Shown one piece after another: positions 45,683 through 55,170 of a stretch of 59,934 nt of DNA. The notes beneath the pieces were generated by a model that was given only the letters and a program-made list of their open reading frames with translations, made no database searches and was not told the origin of the DNA. A program made the translations under genes and the position numbers. Origin of the DNA: Bacteroidota bacterium (GTDB lineage Bacteria; Bacteroidota; Bacteroidia; Chitinophagales; Chitinophagaceae); assembly GCA_005883765.1 (NCBI GenBank), contig VBAQ01000011.1, positions 1 through 59,934 of the forward strand, in the 5' to 3' direction. The first letter of the stretch is position 1, and the number at the start of each line of letters is the position of its first letter.

Positions 45683-47217
45683 TCATGCTCGACCAATGTC
45701 TTTACTTCAATTTTTTCGAGGTCATGATCTGCAGGCCCTGTTAACACTTTTCCTTCAAATGAAAACCTCGATCCATGGCAAGGGCAATCCCAGGTTTGCT
45801 CCACATTATTCCACGCAACAGAACATTTCATATGCGTGCACATCGGATTGATAGCATGCAATTCTCCATGTTCATCTTTATACAAGGCTATTTTTTCTCC
45901 GTCGTATTTGACAACCTTGGCTTCGCCTGGGGCCAGTTCCGCAAACTCTTCTAATCTTTCTCTGTCGAACCATGTGCCAATAAACTTTTTCAGCACATCC
46001 ACATTGTGCTTCAGGAAGGTCGTAAATCCTGCGATTGGTTTTATACGATTGGGATCAAATAATCTTACATACGGCGACTCGCCTTTTAGGATCATACGTC
46101 GCAATAAGAGCGCAGCCACGCTGCTGTATGTCATTCCATTTCCTCCGTAACCCGAGGCCACAAAAATATTTCCCGGATGCCCCGGTAAATGACCGATATA
46201 AGGGAGTCCATCTGCCGGCTCAAAATATTGTGACGACCATTTGAACAAGATCTCATCGACATCGAAATGCTTACGTATGTAACTCTCCAGTCGCAGGAAA
46301 CCTGCTTCAGAATTTGCTATGGCTCCGGTTTTGTGGTCCTCACCTCCAACGATCATGTATTCCTTTTCATCGATCTTTTGTGAGCGGATATAATGGTAGG
46401 GATCATACATGTCGTAAACCAACTCTTGAGCGTACTTTTTATTTTTTATTGTAAAAGCCATAACATAACTCCGCCAGGGTTCTACGCGAAGATGAATAAG
46501 ATTGATACCCGGAGGTGTATGTGTAGCATAAATAAGATTTGCCGTGCGGAAATTTCCATTCTCGGTTTCAACTGTAATGCCATCTGTATCCTCGATCCCA
46601 TTCACACGGGTATGTTGAAGAATGACTCCGCCCGCATCCTCAAATGCTTTTGCAAGCCCATACACATATTTTACCGGGTGAAATTTTGCCTGCCCCCTGA
46701 CCTCAATGGCCTTTTCGAATTCGATGTTGACAGGTAACGAAAGATTGTAAGAAACGTCAAGACCCACTTCACGGCAAGCCTCATAGATCTCATGCAGTTC
46801 TTCACTCTGCTCCTGTGTTTGTGAAAAAAGATAAGCAGGCGCCTCTTGAAATTCGCAGTCAATGCCATAATCCGCAATGTGAGACCTTACCAGGTCGATT
46901 GCCTCGGCTGTTGCCGTCGCCACCAGCTGCGCGTTTTCCTTTCCGAAATTTTTGATGATCGTCGTATAAGGAGTGTCAAGTAACGTATTTAAATGAGCTG
47001 TTGTACCGCCTGAAGTTCCGAAACACAAATTGTTTGCTTCGACCACTAAGCATTTTTTACCAGCCTTCTGCAACAATAATGCTGTGCTGATACCAGTAAT
47101 CCCGCCACCAACAATCACCACATCATAGATTGTTTGAATATCTGGATCGTTCACGGGCTGGTAAACGGGAATATGGTCTTGCCATAGACTCGTGCAGGTT
47201 CCATCTCTTTGTATCAT
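45679..47217 (-). CDS. FAD-dependent oxidoreductase with C-terminal Rieske domain
   Basis: 512 residues. The N-terminal DAO-type FAD fold begins VVIVGGGITGISTALLLQKAGKKCLVVEAN. The C-terminal Rieske domain (about 420-510) carries CTHMKC and CPCHGSRF, with both Cys-His pairs present. Such fusions pass electrons between flavin and the 2Fe-2S cluster, but the substrate is unknown. It is convergent with Uma2. Confidence 0.85.
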   Translation of the reverse strand: MIQRDGTCTSLWQDHIPVYQPVNDPDIQTIYDVVIVGGGITGISTALLLQKAGKKCLVVEANNLCFGTSGGTTAHLNTLLDTPYTTIIKNFGKENAQLVATATAEAIDLVRSHIADYGIDCEFQEAPAYLFSQTQEQSEELHEIYEACREVGLDVSYNLSLPVNIEFEKAIEVRGQAKFHPVKYVYGLAKAFEDAGGVILQHTRVNGIEDTDGITVETENGNFRTANLIYATHTPPGINLIHLRVEPWRSYVMAFTIKNKKYAQELVYDMYDPYHYIRSQKIDEKEYMIVGGEDHKTGAIANSEAGFLRLESYIRKHFDVDEILFKWSSQYFEPADGLPYIGHLPGHPGNIFVASGYGGNGMTYSSVAALLLRRMILKGESPYVRLFDPNRIKPIAGFTTFLKHNVDVLKKFIGTWFDRERLEEFAELAPGEAKVVKYDGEKIALYKDEHGELHAINPMCTHMKCSVAWNNVEQTWDCPCHGSRFSFEGKVLTGPADHDLEKIEVKTLVEHD

Positions 47218-47369
47218 AATAAAAATTATTGGTGATAAGCAAAGCGTTCAATTTCCCTGCCATTTTGGTACGAAAATCCAAATCTCAGGAGGCAACAACC
47301 AAATAGAAATTGAGTTTTTGGGGGTTAATTTTCATATTTTTTGGTTCTTGTGATTTGGTTCTCATGATT

Positions 47370-47714
47370 TCATTCCCGTTCCCTGTGAAATAATTTTCGC
47401 AGTTCTCCTTTTGCTTTTTCCAACGGTTCTTTTTCTTTTTTTGTCAGACTCTTTCCTGCTCGGTTAATATAAAAATTCAGCATTGACATAGCGGATTGAA
47501 AAGACCCACTTTTTTTTCTTTTGCTGTGTTCTGCCGAACGCTTTAACGATTGAGCAATTTTCTTTGGATCTTTCTTTTTAAACACTCCGCCCTCGAGGTC
47601 CAATGCATCGCTGTGTTCGGTTACCTGGCGCGACCATTTTTTCTCAGGTACCGACTTCCTTTTTGCACTTCTGGTTGAAGTCCCTTTGTGGGAGGTAGTA
47701 TTTTTAGTAGCCAT
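47370..47714 (-). CDS. DUF3175 protein
   Basis: A 114-residue very basic protein. After a Thr/Ser/Lys-rich N-terminal tail, KKWSRQVTEHSDALDLEGGVFKKKDPKKIAQSLKRSAEHSKRKKS matches DUF3175, and SAMSMLNFYINRAGKSL follows. The function is unknown. Its charge fits nucleic-acid contact, but this is inference. Confidence 0.85.
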   Translation of the reverse strand: MATKNTTSHKGTSTRSAKRKSVPEKKWSRQVTEHSDALDLEGGVFKKKDPKKIAQSLKRSAEHSKRKKSGSFQSAMSMLNFYINRAGKSLTKKEKEPLEKAKGELRKLFHRERE

Positions 47715-48054
47715 AGTTATTATATTTTTTGTTTCCGGCTTTTTGTTCTCTGCTGATCACCTGTTGTGTCACTCACTTGTACTGCAACAATTCTAGTGAA
47801 CTCTTCTTTTATACCAAATCCATATATTGCACAATATGCAATAACCCATCAGTAACTATTTTTCAAAAAAATCAGTCACAAAAACTATTCCCCGAATCAG
47901 GGGATAACTTCAAAAAAAGCACATTTGGCAAAAACCTCAATTAGGAAATGGACCGGCCATGATTGGTGGCGATGACTTTTTGAGGAAGAGCAGCTACAAA
48001 AGAATATGATCAGTAATAATCCGAGAGCTATCCTGGGCATATTGCAGTCAGCGT
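47715..48054. other. Intergenic region of 340 bases with one possible small gene
   Basis: Apart from a 47-codon minus-strand frame described separately, it is AT-rich with no other gene. A plus-strand 71-codon frame lacks any domain. Confidence 0.5.
47897..48040 (-). CDS. Possible tiny lipoprotein after the radical SAM gene
   Basis: 47 codons, MPRIALGLLLIIFFCSCSSSK, with a hydrophobic helix and cysteines at residues 15 and 17 that could serve as a lipobox. The mature part is short (SSSKSHRHQSW and beyond). It starts 15 bases after the radical SAM stop, so the two may be cotranscribed. Weak evidence; no family known. Confidence 0.4.
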   Translation of the reverse strand: MPRIALGLLLIIFFCSCSSSKSHRHQSWPVHFLIEVFAKCAFFEVIP

Positions 48055-49356
48055 TTAATCATGCGCAAAGTCCATTTCAAATCTTCCCCTAATTCTTTCC
48101 ATGGGAGGATTAAAGTATCCAAATTTGAGCTGGGGAAATTCTTCACGAATTAAATTCATCAATTGCCTCACTCCCATACACTCGCCGGTATCGCTCACAC
48201 CAATCTTTCCAAGGTACCAATCAGGATCAATATTGAAATTGCGCCACTGGATCATTTTCAAACCAGTTTCTTTAATGAGTTTTCTTAATGCCTCGTATTC
48301 GGCAATGCTATCCGTCATGCCAGGAAAAACAAAATAGTTGATCGATGTCCACCCACCGAAAGAATTCACGATCTTCAAACTCTCAAGTATGTCTTCAAAC
48401 TCATAGTTATTTGGCCGATAATAAGGCATGTAAATCTCTCTCCTTGCTGAGTTGGTGCTGACCCGGATTGAATTTAATCCGGCTTCGCAAAGAATTTTTA
48501 CTGCATCCGGTCTTGACCCGTTTGTGTTAATGTTGATACTTCCTTTTGAGGTATGTTTCCGGATCTCGATAATGGCGTCACGAATGGTCTCCCACATCAA
48601 CAAGGGCTCACCCTCGCAACCCTGCCCAAAACTGATAATAGGATACGGCGCCGTTTCAAGATGAGGCACCGTGTACTCAACAATTTCTTCCGGCGTCGGT
48701 AAAAAAGTTAAACGGTTCTGGCTGGAAACGATCGGCTCTTCATCCGGCTGTAGTGAAATGCATCCAACGCAATTTGCATTGCAAGCAGGCGAAACAGGAA
48801 CGGGGCATTCCCATCTTTGCAAAAAATAATTTCTCGCCGCAGGACATTGATATGTCAGCGCACAATTATTTGCAAGATGATTTACCAAACGGTTGTGCGG
48901 GTATGCTTTTAGCAATTTTCTTACTCCCTGCTTGACTTCTTGCTGATCATATCCTTCGCAATCCTGCCGAATATCCTGTTCAATTCTTACGGCAGGCACG
49001 TAAAATTTTTTGTCATGCCATCCGACGGCGGTGTAGCAAAACAAAGGAAGTGTTGGAGCATTTTTCAATGTTTCGTAAGCAGCCAGGTGGAACCCGGTGT
49101 AAGCAGGCGGAACGAAGGCTGCAACGGCCCAACCCTTTTCGCATAATCTCATCTCACCTGTCTTCGCATCGATACCAATTCCTCTGCGGCCAGGCAATTC
49201 ATACAACTGCCCGCCGTTGGGTAACTCTATCCACTCATCATGTGGCACCGTCACGGCGTCCCAGCCACTCCGGCCCGTGACATAGAGCGAAGTATCTTCG
49301 AAAATATTTCCCTTGCCATCGGAGTACAGAATGTATGGTGATTTTTGACGAGTCAT
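48055..49356 (-). CDS. Radical SAM protein
   Basis: 433 residues. The cluster motif is CNANCVGC (Cys192, Cys196, Cys199), preceded by a 185-residue N-terminal region with further cysteines (NNCALTYQCPAARNYF). The barrel follows with FGQGCEGEPLLMWETI and NTNGSRPDAVKILCEAGLNSIRVS. The chemistry and substrate are not recognisable. An inverted repeat lies upstream and a small lipoprotein-like frame lies 15 bases downstream. Confidence 0.8.
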   Translation of the reverse strand: MTRQKSPYILYSDGKGNIFEDTSLYVTGRSGWDAVTVPHDEWIELPNGGQLYELPGRRGIGIDAKTGEMRLCEKGWAVAAFVPPAYTGFHLAAYETLKNAPTLPLFCYTAVGWHDKKFYVPAVRIEQDIRQDCEGYDQQEVKQGVRKLLKAYPHNRLVNHLANNCALTYQCPAARNYFLQRWECPVPVSPACNANCVGCISLQPDEEPIVSSQNRLTFLPTPEEIVEYTVPHLETAPYPIISFGQGCEGEPLLMWETIRDAIIEIRKHTSKGSININTNGSRPDAVKILCEAGLNSIRVSTNSARREIYMPYYRPNNYEFEDILESLKIVNSFGGWTSINYFVFPGMTDSIAEYEALRKLIKETGLKMIQWRNFNIDPDWYLGKIGVSDTGECMGVRQLMNLIREEFPQLKFGYFNPPMERIRGRFEMDFAHD

Positions 49357-49378
49357 AGTTTGTCAACTGAGTCAAACA

Positions 49379-49414
49379 AATCACATAGGTTATTATTTGA
49401 TGACCTATGCGATT
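49379..49414. repeat. Inverted repeat upstream of the radical SAM gene
   Basis: AATCACATAGGT (49379-49390) and ACCTATGCGATT (49403-49414) match in 11 of 12 positions around a 12-base spacer. It may be an operator dyad, or a weak terminator for the gene upstream. Confidence 0.4.
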
Positions 49415-49429
49415 GCCCGCAAATTTCGG

Positions 49430-50068
49430 TTATTTATTTTGCACGGTTAACTCTCGTTGACAGAATTGATTGAATTCATCTTCCTCAATATGATCAGCAT
49501 TGATCACCTGCACCTGCAACAGTCTATTGTTCTTGAAATCGAAAGTAAGCAGATCATGTTTTTTGACGACGTTGGTCAGTTCGCTCCACTCAATGATCCT
49601 GTCGCCTGACAAGCCAGGCAAGATGATGCTCTTTTCGGAAACAACTATTTTTTCTCCCTCTTCTCTTTTCTTCAGGTAGATCCAGAACAGCACAATCGCA
49701 CCGGCAAGTATGGCATGACTAACGGAAACTAATGACGCTCCTTTGCTCCAAAAATAAATCGCCCCGCTAATAATCAATATCGATTCAAATAATAATAACG
49801 CAAGATGACCGGACAACTGGCGGAAAATTTTCTTGTTGAAAATTCCCGCGAGCAGAAGAAATAAGCCGGCTATGACACATATGGATGAAAATAACCAGTC
49901 TTTTCTTCCTTCGTTATGAATATGCAGCAGGTCAAAAACAAAAACTAAAGCAATCAGAATGTGAAAGACAGATAGAATTTGCGGCCAATTCCTTTGTTTT
50001 ATTTGAAACGTATACACAAAACCTGGATTAAATAATACCGAATTAATGCTGACGCATTCCCAACTCAC
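49430..50068 (-). CDS. Hypothetical membrane protein with C-terminal PH-like region
   Basis: About 212 residues; no ATG lies near the N-terminus, so the GTG at 50068 is only a best guess. Four hydrophobic segments occupy about 25-135. The soluble C-terminal part (about 145-210) reads IIEWSELTNVVKKHDLLTFDFKNNRLLQVQV, like a bacterial PH-type sheet. The function is unknown. It is 51 bases after the arginase-family gene. Confidence 0.6.
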   Translation of the reverse strand: MSWECVSINSVLFNPGFVYTFQIKQRNWPQILSVFHILIALVFVFDLLHIHNEGRKDWLFSSICVIAGLFLLLAGIFNKKIFRQLSGHLALLLFESILIISGAIYFWSKGASLVSVSHAILAGAIVLFWIYLKKREEGEKIVVSEKSIILPGLSGDRIIEWSELTNVVKKHDLLTFDFKNNRLLQVQVINADHIEEDEFNQFCQRELTVQNK

Positions 50069-50119
50069 CGGGATGGAGCCAGCGATATTTAAGTTGTTCT
50101 AAGCCAGGTTCATAAAATT

Positions 50120-51166
50120 CTACACAGGATTTGATTTCACTAATAGGTTACATAGCTTCCACAGGACGCGTGCGCCTACATTTGCATCCCAGTCAGTTTC
50201 ACCAACACCAATCTCCAGCAGATCAAAACCGATTAATTGCCGGCCACTCTTTAATATCTTGCTGAACAAGTAAAATAATTCTTCGATCTCAAATCCGCCA
50301 TGTACCGGTGTTCCGGCGTTGGGACATAGTTTTGGATCAAGACCATCGATGTCAAAACTGATATGCACTTTTTGCGGCAACCGGCCTACTATTTCGTCAG
50401 CAATTTGTTTCCAACTCTGCCCTTCATATTGCCTGCACTTAACATCCCTGTCAAAATAGGTAATGATACGATCATTGCTATTATTGATCAGGTCAAGTTC
50501 GCCAGCGCTGTAGTCCCGAATTCCAACCTGCAAAAGCGTTTTCAAACCTTGAATTTCTTCCAATGCATTATACATAATGCTGGCATGCGAGTAGGTAAAG
50601 CCGCTGTAACCTATCCGTAAATCACAATGTGCATCAATTTGCAAAATTCCAAAATCTGCATGTTTTTCCGCAATGGCTTTGAAATATCCCAGCGGCGTGC
50701 TATGATCACCCCCCAGCAACGCAACCAATTTGCCGCGGCTCAAAAGACTTTTTGTTTGATCGTACACCCACCTGTTAAGGTACGCGCTGCCCTCATTTAC
50801 ATCCTTGAGAGTTTTTCGCATGAATTGATTCTCTTCCACCTGCTGGCCTCGCGAGATGTAGTCAATATAGAGCTCCGCCTCCTTGCGCAGGTAATCACTT
50901 TTCATCAAAAGTTTTTTATCGACTTCACGCAAATAAAACCCCTGTTTCCATCCTTCCGGATTCTCAGCATCAAAAATGTCGATCTGGGTGCTGGCTCTAC
51001 GAACATGATCTGAAGCCCTTGCTGTCCCGGCTCCGTAACTAACCGTTACCTCCCATGGTACAGGCAAAATGATGAGTCTTGCATCGTCCTCACTAAAAGG
51101 CAAGCCAAAAATATTGTTGTTGGGGTTTCCTACACTGTTTGGATCAAATTGTGAAAGATCAGCCAT
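50120..51166 (-). CDS. Arginase/agmatinase-family hydrolase
   Basis: 348 residues. The binuclear manganese site is complete: LLGGDHSTPLG, QIDAHCDLR and SFDIDGLDP. The family hydrolyses guanidino groups (arginine, agmatine) or formimidoyl-glutamate. The longer than usual sequence, with an N-terminal extension of about 70 residues, fits the Bacteroidota agmatinase-family group. The exact substrate cannot be fixed; no arginine decarboxylase or hut genes are adjacent. Confidence 0.85.
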   Translation of the reverse strand: MADLSQFDPNSVGNPNNNIFGLPFSEDDARLIILPVPWEVTVSYGAGTARASDHVRRASTQIDIFDAENPEGWKQGFYLREVDKKLLMKSDYLRKEAELYIDYISRGQQVEENQFMRKTLKDVNEGSAYLNRWVYDQTKSLLSRGKLVALLGGDHSTPLGYFKAIAEKHADFGILQIDAHCDLRIGYSGFTYSHASIMYNALEEIQGLKTLLQVGIRDYSAGELDLINNSNDRIITYFDRDVKCRQYEGQSWKQIADEIVGRLPQKVHISFDIDGLDPKLCPNAGTPVHGGFEIEELFYLFSKILKSGRQLIGFDLLEIGVGETDWDANVGARVLWKLCNLLVKSNPV

Positions 51167-51384
51167 ATAAAAAATTTCGAAAAACGGGATGCAAATTAGT
51201 TCTGTTTAACATAGCCACAAAAAAATTGATTTCTATAAGGAACAGAATTCATCAACTATTTGGCTTCTCCTGCGTGCAGCCAGGTCGTACTCACAGGTAA
51301 CCCGAAGAAGTAGGGTTGATTTTTTAACGGTTTATCACCAATTTCTGTGCTACCTTTACCCGCTCATCACTGCCTGATAGATTT

Positions 51385-51831
51385 ATGAAAAAAATACATA
51401 TTGCTTTACTGGTTCTTATTGCTGTTACGATCGCAGTTCTTATCAGTTTTATGGGGACGCTGAGCACCTATGATACGGTACAGACCGCTATCAAAAAGAA
51501 GGGAAAAACGGTAAGCATCATTGCCAAATTAGATCGCACCCACGCCATAGAATACGATGCTGTCAATAGCCCAAACCATTTAAGTTTTTTTGCTGTTGAT
51601 TCTTTAGGTAGTTCAGTAAAGGTGATTTACAATCAGCCCAAACCCAGCAATCTAGAACATAGCGAACGACTAGTGTTGAAAGGAAAAATGAATGACGATC
51701 ATTTTGAATGCTCGGAAATCCTGATGAAGTGTCCATCGAAATATAAAGATGATATGAACCAGGCAAAAAAGAACCTCCAGGAAAACGCAGCCGCGACACC
51801 TGCAAAGAATACTACACCACAATATCAATAA
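51385..51831 (+). CDS. ccmE: Cytochrome c maturation heme chaperone, CxxxY type
   Basis: 148 residues with an N-terminal signal anchor (KKIHIALLVLIAVTIAVLISF) and the OB-fold of CcmE (KKKGKTVSIIAKLDRTHAIEYD, KVIYNQPKPSNLEHSERLVLKGKMNDDHFECSEILMKCPSKY). The heme-binding site of E. coli CcmE is HxxxY; here it reads CPSKY, Cys116-xxx-Tyr120, as in archaeal and some delta-proteobacterial proteins. It carries heme in the periplasm to the synthase. It is followed after 3 bases by ccmF. Confidence 0.9.
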   Translation: MKKIHIALLVLIAVTIAVLISFMGTLSTYDTVQTAIKKKGKTVSIIAKLDRTHAIEYDAVNSPNHLSFFAVDSLGSSVKVIYNQPKPSNLEHSERLVLKGKMNDDHFECSEILMKCPSKYKDDMNQAKKNLQENAAATPAKNTTPQYQ

Positions 51832-51834
51832 GGG

Positions 51835-54282
51835 ATGGACTATACAGGCGAGCATCTAATACCAGGTTTATTGGGACACTTTTTTGTAACCCTTTCCCTT
51901 GTTGCCTCTGTGGTTGCGACGTTTGCTTATTTCAAAACATCAAGACAAAGAATTGAATCAGACTCAGCATCGTGGAAAATCTTAGCTCGCGGCGCATTCA
52001 TTACTGAAGTCGCCTCTGTGTTTGCCATTTTCGGAATCCTGTTCTATATTATCAGCAATCATTTCTTTGAGTATAAATATGCGTGGCAACACAGTAGCCG
52101 CACATTGGAAGTAAAATATTTGCTCAGCTGTTTTTGGGAAGGGCAGGAAGGCAGTTTTCTTTTGTGGAGCATGTGGCATTCCGTACTGGGTTTGATCTTA
52201 ATTCGAAAAGCGAAACAATGGGAAGCTCCGGTGATGACCGTTGTGAGTTTTGCTCAGGTATGCCTTGCCACAATGATCGCGGGCATTTATTTATTCAACT
52301 GGAGAATGGGTTCCAATCCGTTTGTTCTTCTTAGAAATGAAATGGACGCTCCCATTTTTTCCCAACCAGATTATCTTTCTCTCATCAAGGATGGCAATGA
52401 TCTGAATCCGCTATTGCAGAATTATTGGATGGTGATACATCCTCCCGTTCTGTTCCTGGGCTTTGCATCCACTATTGTTCCCTTTGCTTTTGCGATCGGT
52501 GGCCTATGGACAAAAAAATTTGGCGAATGGACAAAGCCCGCTCTTCCGTGGGCGTTGTTTTCAGCTGCGGTGTTGGGAACAGGTATTATGATGGGTGGCC
52601 GCTGGGCGTATGAATCTCTCAACTTTGGTGGTTACTGGGCCTGGGACCCCGTAGAAAATGCTTCACTCGTTCCATGGTTGACCCTGATTGGAGGAATACA
52701 CGCTCTGCTTATCTACAAACACACGGGCCATTCGTTGAGAGCAACCCATTTTTTGTTTCTAATGACGTTCACCCTGGTTCTTTACTCAACATTTCTTACA
52801 CGAAGCGGCGTGCTGGGCGACACTTCGGTTCACGCTTTCACTGATCTGGGAATGAATTTTCAACTGCTTGCCTTTTTATTTGTATTTCTCGTTCCTGCCT
52901 TCGCACTTTTTGCCGTTCGTTATAAACAGATCCCGCATATTACAAAAGAGGAGCAAACTTCGTCACGGGAGTTTTGGATGTTCATCGGATCATTGATATT
53001 TTTTCTTACATCGGTGTTTATTATCCTCGCCACTTCTTTGCCCGTGATCAATAAACTATTTGGCAGCAACTTTACCATGGGTGAAGATGCGGTGTTTTCT
53101 TATAACCGGGTAATCATTTTTGTAGCTATCATTCTGGGTGTTCTAACGGCCGTTACTCAGTATCTCAAATACAAACAAACCGATTCAAAATTTTTCTGGA
53201 AAAAAATTACCCGGCCTTCCATTATTTCATTGCTGATCGCCTCACTGGTTCTTGCCTTTGGTAATATCAATTACCAGGATCACGGTGCAGGTTTTTTAGG
53301 AGCCATTTGGTTTGCTATGGTATGCAGCATTTACACTGTGATAGCCAATACTGCCTACATCTGGCTCGGTATGAAAGGGAAATTGAAACTTTCTGGTGGT
53401 TCCGTTGCTCACGTCGGTTTTGGATTTATACTGGCTGGTATTTTAATTTCTTCGTCAAAAAAAGAAGTCCTTTCCTGGAATACGACCGGCATATTTGTTC
53501 CATTGGGTGAAAGTAAAATAACAGGAAAGGCAGGCGAAAACTTAACCCTGGTGAAAGGTGTGCCTTCTACCATGGCTAACTATGATGTGACCTACGAACG
53601 GGATTCAGTGCATCCACAAAAACCTTTGTGGTATTATAGGATTCATTTTAAGAGCAAAACGGGAAATGAACAATTCACTTTGACGCCAAATGCCTTTGTA
53701 AACTATAAGGGCAACCAGGGATTGATGGCAAACCCGGATGCCAAACACTATTGGGATCACGATATTTTTGCCTATATCACTTCGCTGCCAGATCCTGAGA
53801 AAAATAAAGACACGTCCTCGTTCAAACCTCAATCCATAAAAAAAGGCGATACTGCTTTTTACTCGAATGGCTTTTATGTGCTGGAAGACCTGGCAACACA
53901 AACTCATATTCCGGCGGGCGGTCTTGCCCCCGATGACAAAGTCTATTTGGCTACGATCAAAGTATTTTCAAAAAATAATACCTCCTACACCTCAAAACCG
54001 TTCTTGATCAATAAAGGAGGGAGTTTGTTTCCCGTCCAGGACACGATCATGTCTGAAAATCTAATTTTTCAATTGAACAATGTCAATGGCAATAGTGTGG
54101 AGCTCGGGGTAAAGGAATCAAACTCTGTCCTTCAATACGTAACGCTTAAGGCCTACAAATTTCCATTCATTAATCTTTTGTGGGCTGGTGTGATTATTAT
54201 GGTGACAGGAATTATCATGAGCATAGTCAGAAGGGTTGAATTAAATAAAGCCGGGCGGGAAATTGAAAATTTAACTTTATAA
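51835..54282 (+). CDS. ccmF: Cytochrome c biogenesis protein CcmF/CcsA family
   Basis: 815 residues with about 14 transmembrane segments. The heme-handling motif is GGYWAWDPVENASLVPWLTL, the WWD-type region, with conserved His residues in FLTRSGVLGDTSVHAF and elsewhere. A large periplasmic loop (about 560-770) lies before the last helix. It attaches heme to apocytochrome c. It starts 3 bases after ccmE, so the two are cotranscribed. Confidence 0.92.
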   Translation: MDYTGEHLIPGLLGHFFVTLSLVASVVATFAYFKTSRQRIESDSASWKILARGAFITEVASVFAIFGILFYIISNHFFEYKYAWQHSSRTLEVKYLLSCFWEGQEGSFLLWSMWHSVLGLILIRKAKQWEAPVMTVVSFAQVCLATMIAGIYLFNWRMGSNPFVLLRNEMDAPIFSQPDYLSLIKDGNDLNPLLQNYWMVIHPPVLFLGFASTIVPFAFAIGGLWTKKFGEWTKPALPWALFSAAVLGTGIMMGGRWAYESLNFGGYWAWDPVENASLVPWLTLIGGIHALLIYKHTGHSLRATHFLFLMTFTLVLYSTFLTRSGVLGDTSVHAFTDLGMNFQLLAFLFVFLVPAFALFAVRYKQIPHITKEEQTSSREFWMFIGSLIFFLTSVFIILATSLPVINKLFGSNFTMGEDAVFSYNRVIIFVAIILGVLTAVTQYLKYKQTDSKFFWKKITRPSIISLLIASLVLAFGNINYQDHGAGFLGAIWFAMVCSIYTVIANTAYIWLGMKGKLKLSGGSVAHVGFGFILAGILISSSKKEVLSWNTTGIFVPLGESKITGKAGENLTLVKGVPSTMANYDVTYERDSVHPQKPLWYYRIHFKSKTGNEQFTLTPNAFVNYKGNQGLMANPDAKHYWDHDIFAYITSLPDPEKNKDTSSFKPQSIKKGDTAFYSNGFYVLEDLATQTHIPAGGLAPDDKVYLATIKVFSKNNTSYTSKPFLINKGGSLFPVQDTIMSENLIFQLNNVNGNSVELGVKESNSVLQYVTLKAYKFPFINLLWAGVIIMVTGIIMSIVRRVELNKAGREIENLTL

Positions 54283-54350
54283 ACAGCAATTAGGACAGTT
54301 TCTTTGTCTTAGGAGTATAAAACCCAAAAGCATTTTTGTATTTTTAAAAC

Positions 54351-55022
54351 ATGATTTTTAGCAGGCGATATAGCAAATGGTCAGTGACGATAGCATTCCT
54401 GTTATTCCTGTGCCTTAGCGCGACTGCACAAACAAACCCTAACTCAGGCAAATGGGGTCCCAACGATACTTTGATAGTACCGGCCATTATATACGAGGGT
54501 GAAAGTTTACCCTATAAGGAATTGGAAATGGTTTGGGTTTCTAACATGCCTCCTGATAAATTGGCAAAATATATTGAAGAATGGAACCGGCTGAGGAATG
54601 CAGTGTATGTTACCTACCCGTATTCGAGGATCGCTGGAACGACGATCAATGATATCAATACGCGCCTTACTAATGTTTCTTCAAAGAAGGAAAGGAAAGC
54701 CTATATAAAGACCAGGGAAAAAGAACTAAGAGCGCAGTTCACTCAACCCATGGAAAATCTTTCCGTGTACCAGGGAAAAATTTTAATGAAGCTCATTAAC
54801 CGGCAAACAGGAAATAACTGCTACGAAATTATCAAGGATTACAAAAATGGTCTCACGGCAAGGCTTTACCAGACCGTTGCTTTCTTTTTTGGAAGCAGCC
54901 TTAAGCAGGATTGGAATCTAAATGACAAAACGGATCGGCAAATTGAAAATATCGTAAAGGAAATTGACGGAGTCTGGTATAACAATCCGTACAAACCCGG
55001 ACTCAAAACCCCCGTCCCGTAA
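54351..55022 (+). CDS. DUF4294 secreted protein
   Basis: 223 residues with a signal peptide ending ATA|Q. The middle has GESLPYKELEMVWVS and RLRNAVYVTYPYSRIAGTTIND, and the C-terminal half MKLINRQTGNNCYEIIKDYKNGLTARLYQTVAFFFGSSLKQDW matches DUF4294. The function is unknown. Its stop codon overlaps copy B of the structured repeat by two bases. Confidence 0.8.
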   Translation: MIFSRRYSKWSVTIAFLLFLCLSATAQTNPNSGKWGPNDTLIVPAIIYEGESLPYKELEMVWVSNMPPDKLAKYIEEWNRLRNAVYVTYPYSRIAGTTINDINTRLTNVSSKKERKAYIKTREKELRAQFTQPMENLSVYQGKILMKLINRQTGNNCYEIIKDYKNGLTARLYQTVAFFFGSSLKQDWNLNDKTDRQIENIVKEIDGVWYNNPYKPGLKTPVP

Positions 55023-55090
55023 CGCTTGCGCCTAAGCTACATCCCGCGCCATAGGCTATGGCCGACGGCTTCAGCGTTGGCGCAAAGGGG
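55021..55090 (+). repeat. 70-bp structured intergenic repeat, copy B
   Basis: 65 of 70 bases match copy A (27199-27268, reverse complement). The hairpin CCATAG-G-CTATGG is at 55049-55061. AACGCT (55021-55026) can pair with AGCGTT (55073-55078), or TTGCGCC (55026-55032) with GGCGCAA (55079-55085), but not both. It begins two bases inside the DUF4294 stop codon. Confidence 0.85.
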
Positions 55091-55170
55091 TATAACGATG
55101 GTTTTCTTTTCAGTGATACTCTTTTCAGTTAATACCTTCACATTTTTATTTCTATTATTTTCTAAATAAA

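Noticed and set aside
47729-47944. 71-codon plus-strand frame in the 340-base gap
   Set aside because: Cys-rich but without a sensible start region, and it overlaps the more plausible minus-strand lipoprotein frame.
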